Source: Nautilus pompilius (taxonomy: Eukaryota > Mollusca > Cephalopoda > Nautilida > Nautilidae). From it: a DNA stretch of 64,000 bases. The stretch covers positions 1,278,501 to 1,342,500 of the forward strand of contig JACATO010000631.1 of assembly GCA_018389105.1 (NCBI GenBank), in the 5' to 3' direction. Positions 1 through 10,655 of this stretch are shown here, piece by piece. The position numbers and the translations under genes were made by a program. The stretch's first letter is position 1. Each line of letters opens with the position of its first letter. The notes beneath the pieces were generated by a model. That model was not told where the DNA came from and ran no database searches. It saw only the letters and a list, made by a program, of their open reading frames with translations.

Positions 1-1285
1 TTTTATAAAACCCATCTTGCTTCCTTCGTTACCTAAAGGGAGACTTTTGTCCGCTCCAAACAGCTGGGGCTCGACGTATTCATCCCGTAGCCCCTACACC
101 TCTCCCACAATTAATAAAGGGGTTTTCTGTTTGTTTGTTGTTGTTTTTTTAATCTTTAGAAAGCAAATAAATGTTGACAGAATTCTTTTTTAATATCAGG
201 GAGTGTATGAGAAGCCTAAAGGGTTAGATCTAGGAATACTAGGATTAAGATCACAGCAGCCTGTTTACCCGCTGAATACTGTTATGAGCTTATAGAGCGT
301 TTCTGAAAATTTTTATACGCCCCCCCCCCCACCTGCCCCCCCTGGCGACATCTCTCAGTAGTAGCTACCATTTTGGATGGTAGTATTCCGTGAAATCAAG
401 TGAGGAGAAGGGGGGGGGTATTGCTAGCGCAGTGTCTTTAGCTTATTTCTTTCCCACTCATCTACATCTCCGACATTCTACTCTGGAAATATAAACTGGC
501 CTCAGCTACTCCGTCCTCCTCTTACCCAGCTCGCGAAGGAGACCAGAGATGACTCGCCGGCCGGGGTCCATTTCCAAACCGGTGCGCAGTTGGGGCCGAA
601 GAACTGAAGTCTCTGGAGAAAACCTAGTGCGATTTAATAAAAGCGTAATACAGACGTGAATTCGGAGACCTTCAGGTAATTTCTGTCAGCAAATACCCTA
701 ACATTATTTGAAAAACAAACAGCCCGTCTTTTTTTTTTTTACCTTCTTCCTTTCTTTCTCGGAATAACTGGACTGACTTTCAGGCCCAGTGTTTACCTAA
801 GCCTCGAGACTCTCGGGCCAGACGGCTCGTTCCTGTTTTATCTTGAACATCTCTGCTGGAAGCGCAGGATTCGCCGAACCTTTGCGCAATGAGGGCCGGC
901 AGCCTGGTGTTCCCTCCAGTTTTGTTTCCAGCCTCGCTGACTTTTTATTTAGCTCCAGAATGTTTTTGAAAAAAAAATTCCGACATGTTCGTCTTTCATG
1001 AGCCGATAAGCTTGCACCGGCATGGGACAGATTCATCGGTCTCGAGTTCGTGCTCGCAGGCTCCTGTCGCCTCCTGCTTTCATCATTAATACCGTGATAC
1101 GCATCACTCCACCTTATCGGACCTAACGTCTCGAGCAGGCTTTTATTCACCCTTATTACTTTTAACGTAAATGATGCTGTGAATCTCCCAACAAAATAAT
1201 TAACTGCCGAAAAGTTGCAGTTTATAAGCTGCCATAACAGTCGTCTGTACAGAAGAATGGGTTTTCATCTCTAGCATGAGATTCT
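1..1285. other. Intergenic, no gene recognised
   Basis: Mixed-composition DNA with C and G homopolymer runs near 321-350 and 408-418 and a T run near 730. A 117-codon open frame on the minus strand (797-1150) has no recognisable domain. I see no splice structure, SINE head or tandem repeat here. Confidence 0.5.
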
Positions 1286-1960
1286 TTTCAGTAAAGAACA
1301 GATATGGAAACTCCTCTACGAGAGTCTCTCCAGTGGAGAACAGATATGGCAACTCCACTATGAGAGTCTCTCCAGTGGAGAACTGATATGGCAACTCTAC
1401 TATGAGAGTCTCTCCAGTGTAGAACAGATATGGCAACTCCACTATGAGAGTCTCTCCAGTGTAGAACAGATATGGCAACTCTACTATGAGAGTCTCTCCA
1501 GTGTAAAACAGATATGACAACTCCTCTACGAGAGTCTCTCCAGTGGAGAACAGATATGGCAACTCCACTATGAGAGTCTCTCCAGTGGAGAACAGATATG
1601 GCAACTCCACTATGAGAGTCTCTCCAGTGTAGAACAGATATGGCAACTCTACTATGAGAGTCTCTCCAGTGTAAAACAGATATGGCAACTCCTCTACGAG
1701 AGTCTCTCCAGTGGAGAACAGATATGGCAACTCCACTATGAGAGTCTCTCCAGTGTAGAACAGATATGGCAACTCCACTATGAGAGTCTCTCCAGTGTAG
1801 AACAGACATGGCAACTCCACTATGAGAGTCTCTCCAGTGTAGAACAGATATGCTCCACTATGAGAGTCTCTCCAGTGGAGAACAGATATGGAAACTCTAC
1901 TATGAGAGTCTCTCCAGTGGAGAACAGATATAGAAACTCCACGATGTTAAATACTTCAGT
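1286..1960. repeat. 42-bp minisatellite, about 15 copies
   Basis: A head-to-tail array of a 42-bp unit. Each unit contains the words GAGAGTCTCTCCAGTG, GAGAACAGATATGG and CAACTCCACTAT. Units differ mostly at a few sites: GTGGAG/GTGTAG, CTCCACTATG/CTCTACTATG/CTCCTCTACG, and AACAGATA/AACTGATA. The variants are interleaved, as expected from unequal exchange. Because 42 is a multiple of three and the unit has no stop in two minus-strand frames, long open frames of 206 and 173 codons run through it. These are most simply by-products of the repeat. Weaker copies (CTTCAGTAAAGAACAGATA) continue to about 2,085, and one more related word lies near 2,505-2,515. Confidence 0.95.
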
Positions 1961-2307
1961 AAAGAACAGATATATTATCGACAGCATAGCATATATGCCA
2001 GATACACTTTGAGGGGTTCTTCATTGAAGAACGAACATGTCAACTTCATCATGTGAGATTCTTCAGTAAAAATCAATACGTTATCTACATTGCATAACAT
2101 CCTTTAAATTATAGGTGTTTTGTTAGTTTAGTAGAAAACCGTCGTGATTTATGTAACAGTGCCCAAGGCAAAGAAATGGCGATGAATGTGATTCTTAAGC
2201 TGATTAGTATTTTCTCTATAAACTACACTTTCTAGGGGGTTTTTCTGTCTCAGCAACATTTATAAAATATATAACCATGTTATAATCTTAACAAATTTGT
2301 AATCAGA

Positions 2308-2459
2308 AATCTTAGTATTATTAATTGTAGATAATCGAAAAGATGTGCGTCCCTGTTCATAAACTTCAAACTCTTAATTACTTTGAACTTTTATCGAGTT
2401 TCCTGCTGATCATTTTAAATCTGAGTTGGTAAACCCAGGTTCATTGCTCAGTGTGTGGC
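2308..2459 (+). repeat. 152-bp direct repeat, copy A
   Basis: This block recurs at 3,079-3,231 with one single-base insertion and otherwise, by eye, the same sequence. It starts AATCTTAGTATTATTAATTG and ends CATTGCTCAGTGTGTGGC. The sequence diverges sharply outside both ends. The near identity implies a recent duplication or conversion, or an assembly effect. It does not show the TG...CA ends expected of an LTR. Confidence 0.92.
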
Positions 2460-2889
2460 AGATAGTAAAGAACTGAAGACATGCAGGTAAGTCAATGCCG
2501 GAGTCTCTTCAGTAAAAGAATATTCACTTCGAAACAAGGCTTGCATACCAACACAGCATATACAAGATGTAGATGAACCAAGAATTTATAGAAATAAAAC
2601 TTAAACTTCTTTCTATGTATGATTTTCCAGTTAATTATTTCTAACATTGTATTTGGTTTGTTTCTAAATCGAAAACACCTGATCTTCACATCTAACGACC
2701 TGGTTAGCTTATCGATTCCATTTTCCAGTTTCGTTTCACTTACATAGTGAAGATTGTGATATCTGATTGTTTGTCCTTTTATACATTTCTAAGAGTTAGA
2801 TGCATTTTCCCACTTAAATGGCCAATCAGAGATAAATTATTCAAATTTTCCTTGAAAATTATTTCTGTTCTTTTCACTAGTAACACCGG

Positions 2890-3045
2890 CATATATTTTA
2901 GTATTTATTATCTGCCAAGCCTTTTGATATCAGCGCCTGCCACACTATCCATACCACTGATATTTTTAAAAAAAGAATCCGAAGTGGACCGAAGACCCGA
3001 CCCTGCGGCACACCACTGGAAACTTGTTGACACAACAATGGCGGA
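2890..3045 (+). pseudogene. Possible LINE reverse-transcriptase tail fragment
   Basis: In one plus-strand frame near 2,970-3,030 the translation reads KRIRSGPKTRPCGTPLETC followed by a stop. It resembles the GP(K/R)T(E/D)PCGTP-type string I recall from the end of some non-LTR retrotransposon reverse transcriptases. No fingers, palm or YADD box is present, so at best this is a short relic. It sits between the two copies of the 152-bp repeat. A chance match is quite possible, and the resemblance is from memory only. Confidence 0.3.
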
Positions 3046-3078
3046 TTTGCTTTTTAAATACTATTTTATTAAAATTTC

Positions 3079-3231
3079 AATCTTAGTATTATTAATTGTA
3101 GATAATCGAAAAGATGTGCGTCCCTGTTCATAAACTTCAAACTCTTAATTACTTTGAACTTTTATCGAGTTTCCTGCTGATCATTTTAAAGTCTGAGTTG
3201 GTAAACCCAGGTTCATTGCTCAGTGTGTGGC
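3079..3231 (+). repeat. 152-bp direct repeat, copy B
   Basis: Second copy of the block at 2,308-2,459, in the same orientation about 771 bp downstream, with one extra G in the word TTTTAAAGTCTGAG. After GTGTGTGGC the two copies part: this one runs into TGTTAACCTC, the first into AGATAGTAAAG. Confidence 0.92.
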
Positions 3232-3549
3232 TGTTAACCTCGGACGATCCTGGGGAATCCAGTGTAGTGTACGCTAACAAAGATTTATTTTAAGCGGCAT
3301 GATAACACGGTCTACCAACCTCCGAAGAAAAGGTCATCGGTTTTATCTTTAATAACTGACGTGGAAAAAAATACCAAACAAAATATCATTTTTACGAGGC
3401 ACTAACACCGTCTTTCATTGCTTGGTGGCATGTAAATCCACGTAGAGATTATCCTTGTTGCAGTCCTTAAAGATAAACATAGTTCACGCCTGAATCCGAA
3501 AATATCGAGTGGCATCACTGGCTCCCGTGAGAGGATTCTGGATTGTAAA

Positions 3550-3597
3550 CAGACAGCTACGTCAGTAGTTAAGTTGTCGCGGGTTCGATGCAAGCTA
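3550..3597 (+). repeat. tRNA-like SINE head (weak)
   Basis: A B-box-like GGGTTCGATGC at 3,581-3,591 follows an A-box-like CAGCTACGTCAGTAGTT at 3,554-3,570 at roughly tRNA spacing. No cloverleaf or 3' body was confirmed. It is probably an old SINE head. Confidence 0.4.
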
Positions 3598-3959
3598 ATG
3601 CGCTCAATATATAAATATATATCATCTGGCCAAAAGTTTAAAGTGCCACAAATTGCACTGCACTCTTTGTTTTAGCGGAGGCGGAGGGGGTGATGACGTC
3701 ATGAGGAGAATTCGGACGGAAATCGAATCCGTGTACAGGATAAGTAAGAGATGGCCGATGAAAAAAGCCCGCACTGGACGGTTACCAAGGCCACCGGAAC
3801 CATGCCAAGAACGCAGGAAGTACATTCTTCAAGAACGTCGACGGATGGTCTTTTTTTAGGGGCTCGAAAGAGGCGAAAAGAGCGTGCGTCTGTGTCTTCA
3901 TAGATCGCGTCATCGGTAACAGCACATGAGCATCTGCTACGTTCGCGAAGAACAGCCGG

Positions 3960-4021
3960 CGAGAGGAGAGAGAGAGAGAGGAGATGAGGAGAGAGGGAGA
4001 GAGAGAGAGAGAGAGAGAGAG
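3960..4021. repeat. (GA)n microsatellite
   Basis: An interrupted GA run with a GAGGAGATGAGG interruption in the middle. On the minus strand it produces a Ser/Leu-rich open frame that is not a gene. Confidence 0.95.
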
Positions 4022-5307
4022 AAAACTGTGAGACGCAGTAGCGAGCAGCAGCCGCCCCGATGGGCCTATAATAAAGGCCATGTGTTTACAATCAGATAAC
4101 AGCCTGCGTTGCGTTTTTGCCCGTCTGTCGACCGCATTAATCGCGGAGTGGGTCTTTCTGGCGCCGTCCGCTCTGCCAGAATTTTTCTGCTCGCCGGAGA
4201 TGGACTATCAAGAGTTTTCTCCCTTCAACCCGACTAGATTCTGTTCAAACCCGTTACTTAGTGGCACAATGAACGTGCATAAATATAAAGGTTAAATCTC
4301 GTTGTTGTCATTCCATAGCTATTAAAGAATACACGTAAACAAAGTTAGTGCTTGTTAATTAGTCTGCGTTTGATACCACGATATTTATGGTTGTCGTCGT
4401 CTTTCTTAAATTTACCCAGCATCTCTTCCTCCTCCTCCATTTCTCCCTATTTTCGTGCTCTAAAAACCCCTCGCTTAAGATGAAATAATTTCACTACATC
4501 GGACTGAGAAAAAATACAGGAAGACTTAAAACGCCATATGCTAAGTTTTGGTAGGCAGGTGAAAGTAAAGTTTCAGACGTATTATCTGGGAATAACTGAG
4601 AACGGGAGATCTACAGTAGTGATCGGTTACACCCGGCTGTCTCAGAGATCGTGACCGACCGACGCAGTCTTCGTAGAGCACGTACGTACACCGGTAGGCC
4701 GTCCGGATCGGGAGCCGACTGCCGAACCTTGGCGCTAGAGTTGGTCGGCTGGTTCTAGTTCAGGGACACCATCATCGTCAACAGCCTATAGAACAATCTG
4801 CAGTTTTTGTTGTCACACGTGCAAAAATCGTTTGTCATCAGCTCACTTCTCTAACACAACTGTCACGAGTATCCGCATATACGCAAAAGTTTAAAGCAGA
4901 CCTTTATTCCCTTAGTTTAATCCCCAAACGTCGAACATGTTTTAATTAACGTCCGTGTTCCTTTCTCATACCACGCACCTTATCTCGTACATCTGTGTGC
5001 CCACTTCGCTCTACGCAGTATTTAGCATAAAATATTCAGTTGAAATTTATTTTCCCGAGATGTAATGCAGAAGAATAGTTTCCTTTACTTTTAACGGAAA
5101 GGAATTTCGTTCCTACTTTGTCCCTTATATTTCGTTTTTAGCAATATACTTGTCTGATATGGTTCACGCAATTCCACTTAATAGATAATTCACAGCAATG
5201 TCTTATTTATCGCTTTTCTCGCCAAGAATTGCAAATGAAGCTGGAGGTTATTATTCCAAAGAGTATTTATTGCCACCTGCTCAGTAGTAATTAAATCTTT
5301 TCCGCCG
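4022..5307. other. Intergenic, CpG-rich patch at 4.6-4.75 kb
   Basis: No coding feature recognised. The section 4,610-4,760 is rich in CpG (GTGACCGACCGACGCAG, CGTACGTACACCGG) compared with the AT-rich DNA at 4,900-5,250. I found no motif cluster that would define a promoter. Confidence 0.4.
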
Positions 5308-5309
5308 AT

Positions 5310-5400
5310 GTCTTCGGAGTGGCGCAGCCCTAGTTTTGAACCCACGACTTGTCAGTTGCTAGGCTATTCTGCGGGCTATTTAGCAGACCGTTTATGTCGG
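5310..5400 (-). repeat. tRNA-like SINE head
   Basis: Read on the minus strand, the segment gives a tRNA-like series: an A-box-like stretch with TAGCCCGCAGAATAGCC, then CTAGCAACTGACAAGTC where an anticodon arm would lie, then the B box GGGTTCAAAACT (plus strand 5,332-5,343). The arrangement fits a Pol III promoter-bearing SINE. The 3' body toward lower coordinates is not recognisable. The 70-codon plus-strand frame over it is spurious. Confidence 0.6.
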
Positions 5401-5404
5401 CGAG

Positions 5405-6159
5405 ATGCTGAGAATCTGCCCCGTACCTTTTCTCGTAATGTTAAGCGGGTCCGAAGAAGAAGAAAAAACAAAAGCAAAGCGCGACCAATCATTTCAGATA
5501 TTTTAAATAACGCTGAATAATTACCGTAGCCATGCTTGAATCCTGCTTAAGAGATTCAAAGAAGCTTTCTTAAATAAATATGCGAAGTCGTTGCCCGGGG
5601 GGGGGGCTTTTTATCTAAAGTTGTGATATTAATTACCATGTACTTTTGCTCCTGGGCAGATGGGAAAGTTTCTGAACTATGAATCACTTACCTAGTATTT
5701 ACACAGTTTATAACTGAAAACTTGCCAGAAAATGAAAGCAGACATTGTAGATAAGATAACCCGCGGGATATATGATCTTGCGTCATGCAGGGTGATTCAC
5801 GAAAGAAGGAAATCCACGAAGACAAACATTCATGGGATAGGTGGAAATGTGTACGATGATTGATAATTAATTATCTCTGGAAAAATAGCATACGAGACAA
5901 TCATAGTTCCACCTCTTCCATCACTGGGTTATAATCTATGCGCACCAGTCCAAATACTGCAGAGTTATGAAAGATGCGCCAAAAGGGGCCCCTTAGTATC
6001 TGTGTACGCCGTTAGAAACTTGCGATTTTGGCAATAAGCGCCGCTGTAAATGGCCCTTATTTCGTCGGACAATGTGACAGTTTCTAACTGAAGCTATTCT
6101 GCTAAACAAAGACATTGTTGTTGTTGTTGTTGTTTGGTTGATTTGCGAGTGAATTTCTG
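5405..6159. other. Intergenic, no gene
   Basis: AT-rich DNA with a G9 run near 5,598. A 10-bp inverted repeat, GTTAGAAACT at about 6,011 and AGTTTCTAAC at about 6,081, is separated by about 60 bp. It could be a small hairpin or transposon remnant, but nothing else supports that. A TTG microsatellite lies at about 6,115-6,135. Confidence 0.4.
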
Positions 6160-6164
6160 GGCTT

Positions 6165-6245
6165 GTCACGTCATCCGAGCGGCTGCCGATCCCTCCGCGT
6201 ATGACGTCATTTGAGCAGCGTGGACAGTGACGTCACCTCGTTCTC
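6165..6245. promoter_or_regulatory. CpG-rich CRE pair (CREB/ATF-type sites)
   Basis: Two perfect CRE palindromes, ATGACGTCAT (TGACGTCA at 6,202-6,209) and GTGACGTCAC (6,228-6,235), lie 26 bp apart, with a half site CACGTCAT at about 6,167. The context is CpG-rich (CCGAGCGGCTGCCG, CCTCCGCG), not CT microsatellite. CREB/ATF factors bind TGACGTCA in animals. Their use here as a promoter or enhancer is inferred. No first exon is recognised downstream. Confidence 0.45.
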
Positions 6246-7339
6246 TCCGGCCAACATCGCTCGAGCCGCGCCTGAAGCTACACGCAAACAGAAATGTCTA
6301 AGATGGTTACTTCAGGGCAGAGGTCGCGACCCCCTTAAAGGGCAAAGTAGCAACTTCCGCTCTTGGAGAAATGATGCAAACGCACCACCGGGACCCAACA
6401 ACCCACCTACCCACCCCGCACAAACCCAGACGCGTTGTTCTGGGTCTGGATAACTAGTTACGTGCACTTGCTAATTAAAGTGAAATTAGAAAGGACCTAA
6501 TTTACGTAGAGGAATGGCGAGGGACCGGTTACACAGACGAGACCGTCCTCGTTACTGCCTTGATTCTGGGAGGCCGTTTGTCCTTGAGATAAACTAATTG
6601 ACGTGGCGCGGAGAGGCAGGGCCGCGCAGAAAGCCGAAACTCCTGTTACCTGTGGAGCTTTCAGTCTCTAATTTCTCGAAAACGAGCCTCTTTCTCCGGC
6701 CTCACGCCGCGCAGACCGCACATCGAACCACTTCAGCTCCCACCTCACCCCAACCCAACCCCGGGGGGGAAAACTTCTCCTCTTTCTTTGAAAGCCGTGC
6801 AGTTCGTCTTCACCACATCGACGTGGCCTCGTTACAATCTCATCAACAACGTGTAAACAGATTCTCCTCCTCCCTCCCTCCCTCCTCGCCGAGCGCTCAG
6901 ACAGTTTTAATTAAGGATATTCACGTCTTTTACTTATTCTCTGGCTTTATAATTATCTGGTTTCTATTTCTTCTTTTGATCCCCTTTTTATATAACTTTT
7001 TCTTCCATCTCTGTTATTCTAATCAGCATCCGCAGAACTTCTTGACGAACACCGGCTCTTACATTTTTATTGTTGACTTCATACGCCACCCACTTAAAAA
7101 TATTTTGCAATGGGTTAACGGCCGCTTATGTTAGACCTGCACTGGCGGCTGCAAAACGTGTTCTCGCGGTCCTCCGCCCGTAGGTAGTCCTCGTGACAGC
7201 CCGGAAATGCCAACGACAGTTACTGATCTTGCGATCAGTCGCATAAACTGCTGTTAGCGTATAGTTTGAAAATAGCAGACAAATCTGTTTCATAACCGTT
7301 ACTTATATTAAATATCCATAACACATCTCTCTATATACT
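6246..7339. other. Intergenic, no gene recognised
   Basis: A CpG-rich part to about 6,450, then mixed DNA. A 178-codon open frame (6,598-7,134) is rich in Pro and Ser, then in Phe and Leu. It matches no domain I know and has no convincing start context or splice sites, so I do not call it a gene. Confidence 0.4.
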
Positions 7340-7346
7340 AACGTCA

Positions 7347-7412
<66 letters not shown>

Positions 7413-8821
7413 CTGACGTCACATCTCTCTCTGTAATAACGTTATCTCTTACTCTCTCTGTGTGTGTACTGACGTCACATCTCTCTCTGTAATAACGTTA
7501 TCTCTCTCTGTGTACTGACGTCACATCTCTCTCAGTAATAACGTTATCTCTTACTCTCTCTCTCTGTGTGTACTGACGTCACATCTCTCTCTGTAATAAC
7601 GTTATCTCTCTCTGTGTACTGACGTCACATCTCTCTCTGTAATAAAGTTATCTCTCTCTGTGTACTGACGTCACATCTCTCTCTGTAATAACGTTATCTC
7701 TTACTCTCTCTCTCTGTGTACTGACGTCACATCTCTCTCTGTAATAAAGTTATCTCTCTCTGTGTACTGACGTCACATCTCTCTCTGTAATAACGTTATC
7801 TCTCTGTGTACTGACGTCACATCTCTCTCTGTAATAACGTTATCTCTCTGTGTACTGACGTCACATCTCTCTCTGTAATAACGTTATCTCTTACTCTCTC
7901 TCTGTGTGTACTGACGTCACATCTCTCTCTGTAATAACGTTATCTCTCTCTGTGTACTGACGTCACATCTCTCTCTGTAATAACGTTATCTCTTACTCTC
8001 TCTCTGTGTACTGACGTCACATCTCTCTCTGTGTACTGACGTCACATCTCTCTCTGTGTACTGACGTCACATCTCTCTCTGTGTACTGACGTCACATCTC
8101 TCTCTGTAATAACGTTATCTCTTACTCTCTCTCTGTGTACTGACGTCACATCTCTCTCTGTAATAACGTTATCTCTTACTCTCTCTCTGTGTGTACTGAC
8201 GTCACATCTCTCTCTGTAATAAAGTTATCTCTCTCTGTGTACTGACGTCACATCTCTCTCTGTAATAACGTTATCTCTTTCTCTCTCTGTGTACTGACGT
8301 CACATCTCTCTGTAATAACGCTATCTCTTTCTCTCTCTGTGTACTGACGTCATAACTCTCTCTGTAATAACGTTATCTCTCTCTGTGTACTGACGTCATA
8401 ACTCTCTCTGTAATAACGTTATCTCTCTCTGTGTACTGACATCACATCTCTCTGTAATAACGTTATCTCTTTCTCTCTCTCTCTGTGTACTGACGTCACA
8501 TCTGTCTCGGTAATAACGCTATCGCTTTTCTCTCTCTGTGTACTGACGTCACATCTCTCTGTAATAACGTTATCTCTTCTCTCTCTGTGTGTGTACTGAC
8601 GTCACATCTCTCTCTGTAATAATTATTATCTTTCTCTCTCTCTGTGTACTGACGTCACATCTCTCTCTGTAATAACGTTATCTTTTCTCTCTCTGTGTGC
8701 TGACGTCACATCTCTCTGTAATAACGTTATCTCTCTCTCAATCTCTCTATTGACGTCATATTTCTCTGTAATAACTTTATCTTTCTCTCTCTAATGGCGT
8801 CATCTCTCTGTGTGTACTGAC

Positions 8822-8869
<48 letters not shown>

Positions 8870-8872
8870 TGT
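7340..8872 (+). repeat. Composite CT/CRE satellite, about 47-bp unit
   Basis: After a pure (CT)n lead-in (7,350-7,406) the array repeats GTGTACTGACGTCACATC, a short CT run, GTAATAACGTTATC and another CT run. Unit length varies (about 30-65 bp) because the CT runs vary and some units lack the AACGTT half (for example 8,010-8,100). By hand count there are about 28 perfect TGACGTCA palindromes. Near the 3' end the units decay (TGACATCA, ATTATTATC) and the array closes with another pure (CT)n tract at about 8,827-8,865. TGACGTCA is the consensus CREB/ATF site. Binding in this setting is unproven. Confidence 0.97.
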
Positions 8873-8971
8873 GACACAGCGGTTTTAATTATTCCAGTAC
8901 TACATTCATCGCTTCTCGAGATATGTTAATGAAACTCTGACCATTCCCTGCAATACTACCTAACCATTGTG

Positions 8972-8979
8972 AAACCTGG

Positions 8980-9055
<76 letters not shown>
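8972..9055. repeat. (ATT)n microsatellite
   Basis: About 27 ATT triplets, interrupted once by ATATATT near 9,013. Confidence 0.97.
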
Positions 9056-9057
<2 letters not shown>

Positions 9058-10444
9058 TCTCCGTGGAGGATATTCTTTGGTGCTAAATCTGGCAATAATT
9101 GAAACCTAAGAAGACCGAAATAGCGGAGAAACTTTGCATTAGCATTTGCAGAGAAACCACTTAGTTTCATTGTAACTGAATCTTGAGCGGTCCAAAGAGA
9201 AGACAAATGCTTCAATAAAGGGTATCAGATACGGTCTTTGTTGGCTTGGGGAGGTGAGTGAAACCTAAGAAAGAAAAAAAATGTCTTTGTCAGAAAAAGA
9301 AACGTAACTCACTTTCTCCGTTGTATGACTAGACGGTGGTCTCCCTTGCTGCCTGGTTGTTTTTCCGTGCACTCTGTCTCTCCACTTCGTCAATCAGTAA
9401 AAAAAGCCGCTTTTTCTCCAGATAATTTACGTCACATCAGATCCAGGTGAATTACGTCACAGATGTACCATTGGTGGTCGCCCCTCTCAATATTATGGCA
9501 ATTTTACTAGGCTAATTATAAGCTGCATCTTAGAGCACCGACTTTGAGCATTTGAAAAACTTTCTAAAAATTTCTTGTGTTGTATAGGTAACACAATTCA
9601 TGTTTAATTTAGCGACTGAACCATCGATGACCTACAAAGAAATTATCTAAGGCGTGTTAAGTAATTTGTACCATATGCATTTCTGACAAATTTTCTTTTT
9701 TACTGTATTCTTTTGGGCTCTTTTAACATTTTTGTTGTTTTTTTAAAATATTTTCTACCTATAGCCGAAATAACAGCTTTTTTTAGTTTATTAATAAAAA
9801 CCAAACTTCAAATTAATATGATGTATGACGAACACCTGGACTTTACAGGACGACAGTGTGAACAGGTAAGAACAAGCCCGAGTTCGAACTAATTGTCCAA
9901 GGTTCTCTCTCACCTTTCTGATAATAAAGGTAACTATAAATCACCAAAGTCGGTCTACTCTAGCCACCGCCGTCTACCTGAGCACAGAACATGTTCCTGG
10001 CCAGCAGTTGTGGTAACAAGCATATTTCACATTCCTCTCGGTCTAGACAGTTGCGAGCGGACTGATTGCAAAGTTCATTTTACCTGAGCATTTACCTTTA
10101 CGTGGTTTCAGGTCTGAACACGAACCATACGCACTAGACCAGACCAGGTATTCTCAAACTACTTGTCAATGGAGCCGGAGCTACGCGGCATTGTTCATAA
10201 AGATGTCTTGCGTTCTACTGCGAATTACCACTCACAAGTGTACGTAGGTGTCAAATGGGAATTATATTGAATAGTTTCGCATATGATCCTTCTCTTACTA
10301 GACGCCGTTTGATGCAATGGATACCGGAGTTTAGTGTTTTAGATATATTGCAAACGCGACAATAGCAGCTTAGTGGAATAGAAAAGTATTGCCGTCAGAA
10401 ACTAGTAAACAATCAACTAACTGCACCTATAAAAAGTCTCGACC
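9056..10444. other. Intergenic, no gene recognised
   Basis: AT-rich DNA with poly-T stretches. A 17-nt segment at 9,849-9,865 sits between TTTACAG and GTAAGAA, but the upstream pyrimidine tract is poor, so I do not call it an exon. A B-box-like GAGTTCGAACTA near 9,882 may be a decayed SINE. Confidence 0.4.
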
Positions 10445-10449
10445 AGGAT

Positions 10450-10555
10450 AGTTTTGATGTTGATACTGGACTGACTGCTAAGGTTGAGAACCTGAGGAGT
10501 TCCATTCCCTAGGAAACTGATTTGTTTTGGCATCGATTCTTTTCCAGCCACATCC
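10450..10555 (+). repeat. SINE copy 1 of an inverted pair
   Basis: The words GTTGATACTGG, GACTGCTAAGGTTGAGA (10,473-10,489) and the B-box-like GTTCCATTCC (10,499-10,508) match, in order, the minus-strand copy at 10,560-10,655. The GACTGCTAAG anticodon-arm-like word suggests descent from a tRNA-Ser(GCU)-type gene. The A box is too decayed to place. The boundary with copy 2 is uncertain. Confidence 0.6.
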
Positions 10556-10559
10556 TGCT

Positions 10560-10655
10560 GGCGGGGGGAGGGCACATCGAACAGAGCCAGTTCCGACTGG
10601 GATTCGAACTCAGCATCTCAACCTTAGCAGTCTATCAACGCGTGGCCGGGCTGTA
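10560..10655 (-). repeat. SINE copy 2, inverted
   Basis: On the minus strand it reads CGGCCACGCGTTGATA, then GACTGCTAAGGTTGAGA, then the B box GTTCGAATCC (plus strand 10,600-10,609). The better B box marks it as the less decayed copy. With copy 1 it forms a perfect 17-bp inverted repeat (10,473-10,489 with 10,616-10,632) and a longer imperfect one. A transcript crossing both could fold into a hairpin. Confidence 0.65.

Noticed and set aside
1200-1820. 206-codon minus-strand frame with TGE words, looking a little like zinc-finger linkers
   Set aside because: The 14-residue period has no Cys/His pairs, and the frame is a direct by-product of a 42-bp DNA repeat without stops.
2308-3231. LTR pair of a small retroelement
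   Set aside because: Repeats lack TG...CA ends, and no primer-binding site, polypurine tract or target duplication was seen.
6011-6090. MITE with GTTAGAAACT inverted ends
   Set aside because: A 10-bp stem alone is weak; no target duplication or second copy was seen in the window.
6598-7134. 178-codon plus-strand frame
   Set aside because: No domain, compositionally biased (Pro/Ser then Phe/Leu), no start or splice context.
7340-8872. CRISPR array
   Set aside because: Units are tandem with no unique spacers of constant length, and the genome is clearly eukaryotic.
9849-9865. 17-nt microexon between TTTACAG and GTAAGAA
   Set aside because: Poor polypyrimidine tract, no neighbouring exons, and such AG/GT pairs are common by chance.
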